DNA of 64,000 nucleotides, from the NCBI GenBank assembly GCA_052400665.1, contig JBQTGK010000013.1. The stretch is one strand, 5' to 3'. The stretch comes from JBQTGK01 sp052400665. Lineage in GTDB: Bacteria > Bacteroidota > Bacteroidia > Bacteroidales > Marinifilaceae. Numbering within the stretch: position 1 is the stretch's first letter; every line of letters begins with the position of its first letter. The position numbers and the translations under genes were made by a program. Below are positions 36,914 through 45,600 of the stretch, piece after piece. Below the pieces are notes generated by a model that was not told the DNA's origin, made no database searches, and saw only the letters and a list, made by a program, of their open reading frames with translations.

Positions 36914-38017
36914 CTACGAATTTACGATGCTACCATTATTAATCACAAACAGCTGATACTCCAGGGCAGAACCTGAAAGAATTTCATCGAGATGATCGCG
37001 ATTGGTATCTGAAATAAAAATTTGCCCAAACCTTTCTTCCGAAACCAGACGAACAATCTGCTCTACCCGATTAGAGTCAAGCTTATCAAATATATCATCG
37101 AGCAACAAGATAGGATTAAAACCCGCAATTTGCTTGATAAATTCAAATTGCGCCAACTTTAAGGCTATTAAATATGATTTTTTCTGTCCCTGCGATCCCA
37201 TTTTCTTTATCGGATATTCACCCAAATTCAGCATTAAATCATCTTTATGAACGCCAACAGTAGTATATTGCATAACCTGATCTTTCCAGCGTGCATTAAC
37301 CAGCAAATCACGCATGGAGTGTTCATGAAGCTGAGATTTATATTCCAGACTTACACTCTCGTTACCTTGCGAAATAACCGTGTAATACTCCTGAAAAACC
37401 GGCATTAATTTATGCAGATAGTCTTTTCTTTTTTTATAAATCTCCGATCCCAGAATCACCAATTGTTCATCCCATATACTTAAGGTATCTTCATCGTATT
37501 TAGTTCCTGAAGCAAAATCTTTCAGTAATTTATTTCTTTGTTGAATCACCCGATTGTAACGAATTAAATCGTCTAAATATTTTCTATCGTACTGCGAAAT
37601 TACGCTATCCATATACTTGCGTCTCTCCTCGCTTCCATCGGTAATTAACCTCCCATCGGCAGGAGAAACCATAACAATGGGCAACAAGCCAATATGCTCG
37701 GATAATTTCTTATATTCTTTTTTATTGCGCTTAAAATTTTTCTTCTGTCCCCTTTTTACACCACAATAAATTACCTCTTCAAGCTCTTTTCGCTTATAAT
37801 TACCTTCCAAAACCATAAACTGTGCATCATGACTTATATTCAACTGATCGGTTGATGAAAAGTAACTTTTACAAAAACTCAGATAGTAAACAGCATCGAG
37901 TAAATTGGTTTTCCCAACCCCGTTATTTCCAATAAAACAGTTAATTTTAGGAGAAAAACAAACTTCGAGTTCAGGAATATTTTTATAATTAATAAGAGAT
38001 AACTTTTCCAGGTGCAT
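36914..38017 (-). CDS. recF: DNA replication/repair protein RecF
   Basis: 367 residues from the ATG at 38017, giving the typical MHLEKLSLINYKN start; an in-frame TTG at 38044 would add nine residues. Walker A is GNNGVGKT (30-37), the ABC-type signature is GSQGQKKSYLIALKLAQ, and Walker B is PILLLDDIFDKLD. RecF works with RecO and RecR to load RecA at single-strand gaps. It is followed directly by the DUF721 gene. Length and all motifs are normal. Confidence 0.93.
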   Translation of the reverse strand: MHLEKLSLINYKNIPELEVCFSPKINCFIGNNGVGKTNLLDAVYYLSFCKSYFSSTDQLNISHDAQFMVLEGNYKRKELEEVIYCGVKRGQKKNFKRNKKEYKKLSEHIGLLPIVMVSPADGRLITDGSEERRKYMDSVISQYDRKYLDDLIRYNRVIQQRNKLLKDFASGTKYDEDTLSIWDEQLVILGSEIYKKRKDYLHKLMPVFQEYYTVISQGNESVSLEYKSQLHEHSMRDLLVNARWKDQVMQYTTVGVHKDDLMLNLGEYPIKKMGSQGQKKSYLIALKLAQFEFIKQIAGFNPILLLDDIFDKLDSNRVEQIVRLVSEERFGQIFISDTNRDHLDEILSGSALEYQLFVINNGSIVNS

Positions 38018-38152
38018 GCATAAAATAATTAGTTGACTCTGCAAAATTACTAAATTAAATCAATTCGAAACCTGCTTTCCAAGTGTATAATTTAAGTTCA
38101 GATTATGTGTTAATTTTTACTAAAAACATGCTTTATATTTGTTAAAAAAAAT

Positions 38153-38160
38153 TACATTTG
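38153..38160 (+). promoter_or_regulatory. Predicted -7 element of the TPR protein gene
   Basis: TACATTTG matches TAnnTTTG and is 34 bases before the chosen ATG at 38195; a TTTG lies upstream at 38138 but only 11 bases away, closer than canonical. Confidence 0.5.
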
Positions 38161-38194
38161 CGTTAGAAAAAATAAACCTATTAATTATTTGAGT

Positions 38195-38887
38195 ATGTCA
38201 AAGCATAAAAACGATCAGGTAACTGAAGATAATTTTGAAAATTTAGAAGAAGCGTTAAGTAAGACTGAACAATATATAGAGAAAAATCAGAAAAAATTAA
38301 CAAGTATTGCTTTAGCTGTAATTGTTGTTGCTGTAGCTATTTTTGCATATCAAAAATACTATAAAACTCCTCTTGAAGAAAAAGCTCAAAATCAATTGTT
38401 CCAGGCTCAAAGATATTTCGAGCAAGATTCATTTAAGTTAGCTTTAAATGGTGATGAAAATTATCCTGGTTTTATTGATATTGTTGATGAGTTTGGATCA
38501 ACTACTGCAGGTAACTTATCGCAATATTATGCTGGAATCTCTTACCTTAGAATGGGTGAGTTTCAAAATGCTATTGATCACTTGAATTCTTTTAGCTCCG
38601 ACGATTTTATATTAAGTGCTCTTGCAAAAGCTGCAACAGGTGATGCATATATGGAATTAGGAGACAGTAAAAAAGCTGCATCAAACTATATGGATGCAAG
38701 TTCTTTAAATGCAAATGATTTTACAACTCCTATTTATCTTCAAAAAGCTGGATTAGCTTACGAAATGACTGGAGATTATAAAAAAGCATTGACTGCTTAC
38801 GAAAAAATTGAAAAAGATTTTTCCAAATCAGCTGAAGCTCGTGATGTTGAAAAATACATTACTCATGCTAAAGCAATGATAAAATAA
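38195..38887 (+). CDS. Single-pass membrane tetratricopeptide protein
   Basis: 230 residues from the ATG at 38195 (an in-frame TTG two codons earlier is less likely). An acidic N-terminus precedes one membrane helix (about 38-57, SIALAVIVVAVAIFAYQKYY). The rest is TPR-like: GNLSQYYAGISYLRMGEFQNAI, ALAKAATGDAYMELGDSKKAA, YLQKAGLAYEMTGDYKKAL. The layout resembles YfgM-type proteins, which sit beside the Sec translocon, but that assignment rests on architecture only. It is divergent from recF and followed by a strong terminator. Confidence 0.72.
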   Translation: MSKHKNDQVTEDNFENLEEALSKTEQYIEKNQKKLTSIALAVIVVAVAIFAYQKYYKTPLEEKAQNQLFQAQRYFEQDSFKLALNGDENYPGFIDIVDEFGSTTAGNLSQYYAGISYLRMGEFQNAIDHLNSFSSDDFILSALAKAATGDAYMELGDSKKAASNYMDASSLNANDFTTPIYLQKAGLAYEMTGDYKKALTAYEKIEKDFSKSAEARDVEKYITHAKAMIK

Positions 38888-38906
38888 GACATTTTAAATT
38901 AAGGAA

Positions 38907-38937
38907 ACGGAGATCGTACTGATCTCCGTTTTTTTTT
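38907..38937 (+). terminator. Rho-independent terminator after the TPR protein gene
   Basis: ACGGAGATC / GATCTCCGT perfect stem with a GTACT loop and an eight-T tail, 20 bases after the stop codon. Confidence 0.93.
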
Positions 38938-39848
38938 GCCTATAAATTAACTGTAAGAATTTATAAAGATCGTCTGAACTCATCTTATCGAACTATTCCC
39001 CTTGAGTTAAATGATAACATATTCCTCAATTTTAATTTACTTTAACAGGCCATCTTTATATAACGCGAATCTAAGATGGGCATTTTTACATGCGCAATAT
39101 TAACTTATAAAAACATGCTGTATTCGCAGTTTTAACGGCATATAAGATCTAGTTTAAAATTTGCTAAGATAATTTAAGTCTAATCTGAATAAATACATAA
39201 TTACACCCTTCTATTTCATTTCTACTTGTTTTTATTGCATCAGTATTTTCATCCTAGATATTTTTAGAATACTGACGAAATCCTACTAAATTCCATTCCC
39301 TTTTTTCCAAAAAGAGGCTAGAACAATAATACCATAGTAAGTCAATTTTCGACACACACTTCTCAGATCAATAATCGGTATCGTAATTTTCTTTAATAAT
39401 CTTGTTTCTATTCATCACAATTTGCTTCGAAACCATTCCTTCTTTTCTATCGCAACAGTAAAATGATAAAAAAAAGCAGACTTTTTTATAAATCTTGAGG
39501 TCTCTTCCAATTTTAATTTATTCTCTTGCTAATATAATAAAATGTAGTCCATTAAAACTGCAAGCATTCTATCTCAGTCTTTTACAAAAAAAAGAGTACT
39601 ATACAGCAGAACATAAAACAAGCCTTAATCACTCATTATCTATTTATTACAGACCATAACGACACAAATTATGAGTCAAATAAAAAACATCAAAAAAAAA
39701 TTCAAAAATATCCTCTAGAGAATCAAACACTTACATAAAAAAGTTCATTTTTTTTAAAAAAAATATCATGAACCCCTTGTATATTCTACCAAAGCACCTA
39801 TATTTGCAACCGCAATACGGAAATAAAGTTCTTTAAATTATTGCAATC
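38938..39848. other. Gene-free AT-rich stretch before the tRNA cluster
   Basis: About 910 bases with no ORF of credible length, no clear tRNA-like fold and no repeat shared with the rest of the window. The last 100 bases should hold the tRNA promoter; TATTTGCA at about 39801 resembles a -7 box and ends about 40 bases before the first tRNA. Confidence 0.4.
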
Positions 39849-39930
39849 GGGGAGATACCAAAGTGGCCAACTGGGACGGACTGTAACTCCGTTGACTTCG
39901 TCTTCGCAGGTTCGAATCCTGCTCTCCCCA
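39849..39930 (+). tRNA. tRNA-Tyr: tRNA-Tyr (GTA), copy 1
   Basis: 82-base class II tRNA with a long variable arm. Acceptor stem GGGGAGA / TCTCCCC, discriminator A, anticodon stem ACGGA / TCCGT with loop CTGTAAC and anticodon GTA at 39883-39885, T-loop GGTTCGAATCC. CCA is not encoded. Confidence 0.95.
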
Positions 39931-39974
39931 CTCCGATTTAGATTGAAAACGTTCAATCATATTAAATCATCAAT

Positions 39975-40047
39975 GCGGGAATAGCTCAGTTGATAGAGCA
40001 TCAGCCTTCCAAGCTGAGGGTCGCGAGTTTGAGTCTCGTTTCCCGCT
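39975..40047 (+). tRNA. tRNA-Gly: tRNA-Gly (TCC), copy 1
   Basis: 73 bases. Acceptor GCGGGAA / TTCCCGC, discriminator T, anticodon stem TCAGC / GCTGA with loop CTTCCAA and anticodon TCC at 40008-40010. CCA is not encoded. Confidence 0.95.
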
Positions 40048-40071
40048 CAATTTTTTTTGAAATATTTTTTT

Positions 40072-40153
40072 GGGGAGATACCAAAGTGGCCAACTGGGGC
40101 GGACTGTAACTCCGCTGACTTCGTCTTCGTAGGTTCGAATCCTGCTCTCCCCA
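40072..40153 (+). tRNA. tRNA-Tyr: tRNA-Tyr (GTA), copy 2
   Basis: 82 bases, same structure as copy 1. The anticodon stem is GCGGA / TCCGC rather than ACGGA / TCCGT, a paired substitution that keeps the stem, and one base of the variable arm differs (CTTCGT for CTTCGC). Confidence 0.95.
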
Positions 40154-40197
40154 CTCCGATTTAGATTGAAAATGTTCAATCATATTAAATCATCAAT

Positions 40198-40270
40198 GCG
40201 GGAATAGCTCAGTTGATAGAGCATCAGCCTTCCAAGCTGAGGGTCGCGAGTTTGAGTCTCGTTTCCCGCT
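40198..40270 (+). tRNA. tRNA-Gly: tRNA-Gly (TCC), copy 2
   Basis: 73 bases, apparently identical to copy 1, including anticodon TCC and the 5' and 3' acceptor strands. Confidence 0.95.
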
Positions 40271-40280
40271 CAATTTTTTT

Positions 40281-40365
40281 GGAGAGATGGCAGAGTGGTC
40301 GAATGCGGTGGTCTTGAAAACCATTGTGCGGCAACGTACCGGGGGTTCGAATCCCTCTCTCTCCG
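40281..40365 (+). tRNA. tRNA-Ser: tRNA-Ser (TGA)
   Basis: 85-base class II tRNA. Acceptor GGAGAGA / TCTCTCC, discriminator G, anticodon stem GTGGT / ACCAT with loop CTTGAAA and anticodon TGA at 40315-40317, long variable arm, T-loop GGTTCGAATCC. It ends the cluster and is the nearest tRNA to the integrase at 40675. Confidence 0.95.
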
Positions 40366-40389
40366 CAACTTAGAGTTCTTTTAGAACCA

Positions 40390-40426
40390 AACAGCTGTAA
40401 ATCCATTGATTTACAGCTGTTTTTGT
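40390..40426 (+). terminator. Terminator of the tRNA operon
   Basis: Perfect 14-bp stem AACAGCTGTAAATC / GATTTACAGCTGTT with a CATT loop, then TTTG and TTTTT. Confidence 0.92.
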
Positions 40427-40674
40427 TTTTAGGATATTCATTCTATTTCAAATAATATTATTAGGAATGGGGACTCTACGGTGAGCAAATTCACACTCCT
40501 ACCTTGTTCACCAAACACCTCATAACAAACTGTATCAAAACACATTAAAGAAGACAAACTTCTAGATTTTATTTTTTAAAGTGCTTGTTTTTTCGTAAAT
40601 TGTACTAAACATTATTCATCAATTTATGTTTTTTTGATGAAATCCAGATAATGATAATTGTAAATTAATCAGGT

Positions 40675-41889
40675 ATGAATACCTTTTATACCCTAAATAT
40701 CAGCTTCTTAATACGTAAGAACCGCACCAATAAACATGGCGAGGCTCCCATATATATGCGTATATCAGTTGATCAGCAACGTGTTGAAATGGCTACAGGA
40801 CGATATATCAATCCTACAAGCTGGAATGGAAAGCTCAACAAGGCATTTCCTAGAAAGAAAGGTGGAGTTCAAATCAATCAATTCCTAGATGCTCTTAAGA
40901 ATGGTATTTACGATCATCACACGGCAATGGTAAAAAATGGAGAAGATATTTCAGCAAAAAAACTCAAGGCTCGCTTTCTTGGCAAGGATGAAGGTAGAAA
41001 AACACTTTTACAAGTTTTTGAATATCACAATAAGCAAATTTCAGAATTGGTAGGTATTTCATACTCTCCTGCTACTTTGCAAAGGTACGTTACAAGTCTG
41101 GATCACATTAAGAACTTTTTGAAGCATCAATACAATCGTAAAGACATTTCCTTGCATCTAATTAAATATGCCTTTATTATTGATCTGGAACATTACCTCA
41201 AGACTGTTCGCAAATGCAATAGCAATACGACATACAAGTACATCAAAAACTTTAAAAAGATCATCATTCTTGCCATTAAAAATGAATGGCTGAGCAAAGA
41301 TCCTTTTGCAAAGTATAAATCCAGCTTGGTGGAAGTTAAAAGAGAATATCTTACCAAAGATGAACTTTTAAAACTTGAAAACTTAAAATTATCAATCCAC
41401 CGTTTGGATTTTGTGAGAGACATCTTCTTATTCTCATGTTATACAGGGCTGGCTTATATTGATGTTAGCAATCTAACTACAGAAAATATCAGAAAAGGAA
41501 TTGATGGTAACAATTGGATCATTACGCAAAGAAAGAAGACAAAAGTACCTTCTAATGTTCCACTTTTACCTGTTCCGGAACAATTAATTAAAAAATACAG
41601 CTTAGCTCCAGGTAAGAAAATGGAAAACAATATTTTTCCAAGCTTGAGTAATCAAAAAACAAATGCCTATTTAAAAGAATTGGCTGATCTGGCTTCAATT
41701 GATAAAAACCTAACTTTTCATACAGCCAGACATACTTTTGCAACTACTGTTACTTTGGCAAATGGTGTTCCGATAGAATCCATTAGTTCCATGCTTGGCC
41801 ACAAAAATATTCGTACCACTCAAATTTACTCTAAGGTTGTAAATGAGAAAGTAGGCAAGGATATGAGTAAGCTCAGAAAAAAATTGTAG
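40675..41889 (+). CDS. Tyrosine recombinase (IntDOT-like integrase)
   Basis: 404 residues with the Bacteroidota layout: arm-binding domain (TFYTLNISFLIRKNRTNKHGEAPIYMRIS), SAM-like core-binding domain (about 110-205), and catalytic domain (about 225-400). Catalytic residues visible are H349-x-x-R352 (HTARH), H376 (LGHKN) and the nucleophile Y385 (TTQIYSKV). The first catalytic Arg is replaced by Ala (A260 in CYTGLAYIDV), as in the CTnDOT integrase group, which also lacks it. It lies 310 bases after tRNA-Ser, a classic insertion target, but no other mobile-element gene follows and no second copy of the tRNA 3' end was found in the window. It is probably the survivor of a decayed element or a chromosomal inversion-type recombinase. 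Confidence 0.88.
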   Translation: MNTFYTLNISFLIRKNRTNKHGEAPIYMRISVDQQRVEMATGRYINPTSWNGKLNKAFPRKKGGVQINQFLDALKNGIYDHHTAMVKNGEDISAKKLKARFLGKDEGRKTLLQVFEYHNKQISELVGISYSPATLQRYVTSLDHIKNFLKHQYNRKDISLHLIKYAFIIDLEHYLKTVRKCNSNTTYKYIKNFKKIIILAIKNEWLSKDPFAKYKSSLVEVKREYLTKDELLKLENLKLSIHRLDFVRDIFLFSCYTGLAYIDVSNLTTENIRKGIDGNNWIITQRKKTKVPSNVPLLPVPEQLIKKYSLAPGKKMENNIFPSLSNQKTNAYLKELADLASIDKNLTFHTARHTFATTVTLANGVPIESISSMLGHKNIRTTQIYSKVVNEKVGKDMSKLRKKL

Positions 41890-42246
41890 TATTCTTATCC
41901 TGTTACAACATTTACAATAGGTTTCGCCACACTTTATTCCACCAACCTTTTTACTTAAAATCTATTTTCCAATAAGAGAACAACGGGATATTTTTAAGAA
42001 TTTTGGACAAACCAAAACATAAACCTGCTTAGTACTTTCTTAAAGAAATTAAACTAATAGAAAAATGCCCCACTCTTGTTTCCATCACCAAAATTTAATC
42101 TTACATACATATTGTAAGGCCTTCATACATGCGTAAACATCCCTTTTCTTAAAGGTCATGATTTCGGCAAAAGGAAGCGGAATAAATGGGATGTGCGCTT
42201 GGAGGGAAAATCATTTCAATGTGTTTTGTGTTGCTACAAGCAAAGT
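41890..42246. other. Gene-free stretch after the integrase
   Basis: About 360 AT-rich bases without a credible ORF or repeat. It may be the remains of an integrated element. Confidence 0.35.
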
Positions 42247-42284
42247 GCTGTATCAGTTTTCTTTTTAAACTGATACAGCTTTTT
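42247..42284 (+). terminator. Strong plus-strand terminator downstream of the integrase
   Basis: Perfect 13-bp stem GCTGTATCAGTTT / AAACTGATACAGC with a 7-base loop and five Ts. It is 358 bases after the integrase stop, so either the integrase has a long 3' UTR or a lost gene once lay between. Confidence 0.85.
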
Positions 42285-42472
42285 GCTCGCTCAACTTCAC
42301 AATATTAAATCTCAAAAAAACTCTTTGTAATGATTGGGCGCCTTTATGCCGAACTCTTTTGACAAAATCATGGCCGAATTCAACTTTGTGATCGCATGTA
42401 TTAAGGACTATATCTTTTAAATTACTTTTATACTCTGATGACATGCAGTGAATTTAATACAATCTTTATTTC

Positions 42473-42553
42473 TTGTCCTTAGGACAATCAAGCTTTTCAT
42501 CTAAGATGAAAAGTCCCTGCCGGAAGGCACAAGCGTTTTTGTGGAACAAAAAC
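42473..42553. repeat. Three consecutive perfect inverted repeats
   Basis: TTGTCCT-T-AGGACAA (42473-42487), CTTTTCATCT-A-AGATGAAAAG (42493-42513) and GTTTTTGT-GGA-ACAAAAAC (42535-42553) follow one another within 81 bases. The third also has partly complementary flanks (CAAG/CTTG, GGAAGG near 42522 / CCTTCC near 42590). It could be a transcription-end structure for the giant minus-strand gene, whose stop is at 42622, or an element end. Confidence 0.6.
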
Positions 42554-42621
42554 ACAACTTGCGTAGCCCACTTAAGCTTCGGTTAAACCTTCCTTTTTCC
42601 ATTTCCAATTGGATTTATTTT

Positions 42622-45600
42622 TTAAAATACCAGAAATTTAAGCACTCTTTTTTCATTGCCAACTAAAATTACAACAGCATAAGTTTTGTGTGCTCTAAAC
42701 AGTGATTTATCATTAAAATCAAATTGATAAATAGCACTATTAAAACCTGCTCTTGAATCAATTTTAATAGCTCGTTGCACATCAAATATTTGTATATTTA
42801 CATCCTCCATTTTATTTAAAACAAGGTTTAAGTGAAAATCACCTCGATTAGGATTCGGATATAATTTAGCTTCCATTACATAAGCTTCTTTTGGTTGAAT
42901 AAAACCAGCTTTTCGTTTAGTACTTATATTTGCTACATTAACTATTTTTTCAACATAATCACTACACTCATTTTTAAAAACATACATACCAATATCATAA
43001 CTACCAGCTTGCAAAACACGAAACCAAATTGAAGCATCTTGCTTTTTAATAACTTCCATCTCATTCGGAAAAACCCACCTAACCGAATCAGGCATTTCCC
43101 ATGAAATATCTACAGCTACAATAGTATCCCCAACAATAGCTTCTGCAGGAATAATAAAATCGGCGACTACCTCATAGTCCAAATACGAAAGATTAAATTC
43201 GTGCTCTGCTTTACAACCCTTATCTGTAGTAAGCTTTAGCAGATAATTACCCTCTTGATATAACTCAACTTCTTTTTCATTACTAAATTGAACATCATTG
43301 TAAAACCAAGAGCTATTTGCCCCTTCAATACCAGAACTTACGATTTCAGTTTGATTTTTACACAAGAAATATTCATTAGGCAATTCTATTGTTACTGGTA
43401 CAGGAGCTGTTAATTCAGCCTCCAACTCTTTCTTACAACCGTTCACATCAGTAACCTGCAACATCATTTCTCCTGCCCCTAAATTGTTAAACCACCCTTG
43501 CTTATTTGATTCTTCGTTTAAAGAGTATATATATTCAGGACTTCCCCCAATGGCTGTCATTAAAATGCTACCATCATTAATACCAACACAGTTTGGCGAT
43601 TGCAGACTACTCACATATAGCTCCAATTCTTCAGGACCGGTTATTTCATACTCTGCTTCATCAAAACAATTGTTAGCATCACTTACCGTAACAGAGTACG
43701 AACCTTTTCCAAGCTGATTTACTACCGTTGAGTACGAATCATCCAACCCTCTCCAAACTATATCATAAGGAGTAGTTCCATTGTTAACTTCAATTACAAT
43801 TTCACCATCTTTAGATTCATGACAACTTACCTCCTTGAGTTGCTTTAGACTGATTTCCGGCCCACTCATTTCCTCAACCAAGAATGATTTTGTGCTTGTA
43901 CATGAATTAGCATCTGTAACTTCTATAAAATATTCTTTTGCTCTTAAATTATTAGGATGTAATTTATCATTCGGATAAAAATCGCCCCAATCCACATAAT
44001 AGTCAGGAGATCCACCAAATATTTGAATCTGAACAGAACCATTACTACTATTACAAGTACTATGTTTCAAGTCAATAAATTCAATATTTAAAGCTTCAGG
44101 CTCCTCAATATCTACATATTTACTTTGAACATTACCTAATTTATCTTTTACAAAAATTCTATAACTACCTGCTTTTAATCCTGTAAATTCATTCGACCTG
44201 TTAAAATCGATGGCATAATTTATAGCGTAAGTGTAGGGTGCAGTACCTCCATTAGCCCTAACTGTTACTTCTCCACTATTATCTTTATTACAAAGACAAT
44301 CTCTCTTTTCCAGTAGTATAATAATTTCATCTGGCTCTTCAACTTCCACTTCTATTGAATCTAATACACCTTTTGAATCCCTTACTCGAACATGATATAA
44401 ACCTGCTTTTAAGTTTTCAAACTGATTGGTAATTGTCCAATCTCCATAATTCAACGAAAATTCGTACCCCGGCCACACTGCATAAGGCCATCCTCCAACT
44501 GCCGAAACCTGCAAGCCCCCATCTTCGGCTCCATAGTAGCTAGTCATTACAGGGTTTGCAACAATACTTAGTTTACTGCCAGGCTCCTTTATGCTTACTG
44601 TCTTTTTTAATCCATTTGCAATTCCAAAGTCATTATTGCCGTAAGGACAATTGTTTTGATCCCAAACCTCTACTGTATACTCCCCTGCATATAAATCATC
44701 TATTCTTTCATGTTCACCGTTAAGATATTTTTCTCCTTTATGGTACCACTGATATCGATATCCACCATTTCCTCCACTTACTATTACCTGTGCAGCTCCA
44801 TCATTATTTCCAAAATCCGTTACCCCCATTACATTAAAATCAATAGACATTTCATCGGGTTGTAACATTTCTTCTTCCTGCTTAAAATAGCAGCCCAGAT
44901 CGTCGGTAATTTCAATTATATACTTACCTTTTCCCAACTGATCCTGATTCCACTCTATACCTGTAGAACCATTTCTAAATGCTTCTCCATTTTTAGACAG
45001 CACATAAGAATAATTTCCTGTAGCACTTATACCACCTATAATTTCACTCTCCAAAAATCCATCTTTCGCTTCATAACACTGCGGAATTACAAGGTTAAAT
45101 TTCTCTATGTGCAACCAATCTGCTTGTTGTAATTGTTGTTCGTCAATTTTTACTCTACAAGCATTAACATCTCTTACCTCAATGATATATTCTCCCGTTT
45201 CAAGTGATTTAAATACTGCATTCGTAATACCTCTAATCGAATCCAGTCTATCTGTAGTTTCAGAATGTGGCATTTTATTAAGTAAATAATCATAGTACCC
45301 ACCACCAAAAGATACTCCTCCCTGTATTTGCACTTTTATCTCGCCATCTGATCGCTTTGAAATATCACCCATGTCCTTCTCATGACAGGTTGGAATTGTA
45401 AAGTCAATTCCGGTAATCTCTAAGGAATCGGGCTTTCTTAATTCAATTATCTTGTTTAGTTTGCATCTATTTACATCAGATACCGTATAACTAAACATTC
45501 CTGCATCCAAATTTTTGAACACAAGATTTTCATCAGCTGCAACATTTCCCAACTGTCTATCACCTCTTTCATCAGTTTGTTCTATTGTATATTCCGAGGT

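Larger units (their letters stand above)
39849..40280 (+). repeat. Tandem duplication of a tRNA-Tyr/tRNA-Gly unit (period 223 bp)
   Basis: The unit from tRNA-Tyr through its spacer and tRNA-Gly recurs with a 223-base offset. Spacers 39931-39974 and 40154-40197 are 44 bases each and differ at one base. The two tRNA-Tyr copies differ at three bases, two of them a compensated pair in the anticodon stem (A-T to G-C); the two tRNA-Gly copies appear identical. Confidence 0.92.

Noticed and set aside
39849..40280. Repeated Tyr-Gly tRNA blocks as a possible integration scar (direct repeats from an element)
   Set aside because: The repeats are complete tRNA genes with a conserved spacer, which fits simple tandem gene duplication; no recombinase or element lies between the copies.
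40346..42621. A second copy of the tRNA-Ser 3' end that would mark an attachment site for the integrase
   Set aside because: No match of useful length to the T-arm/acceptor sequence was seen downstream, so no att site is claimed.
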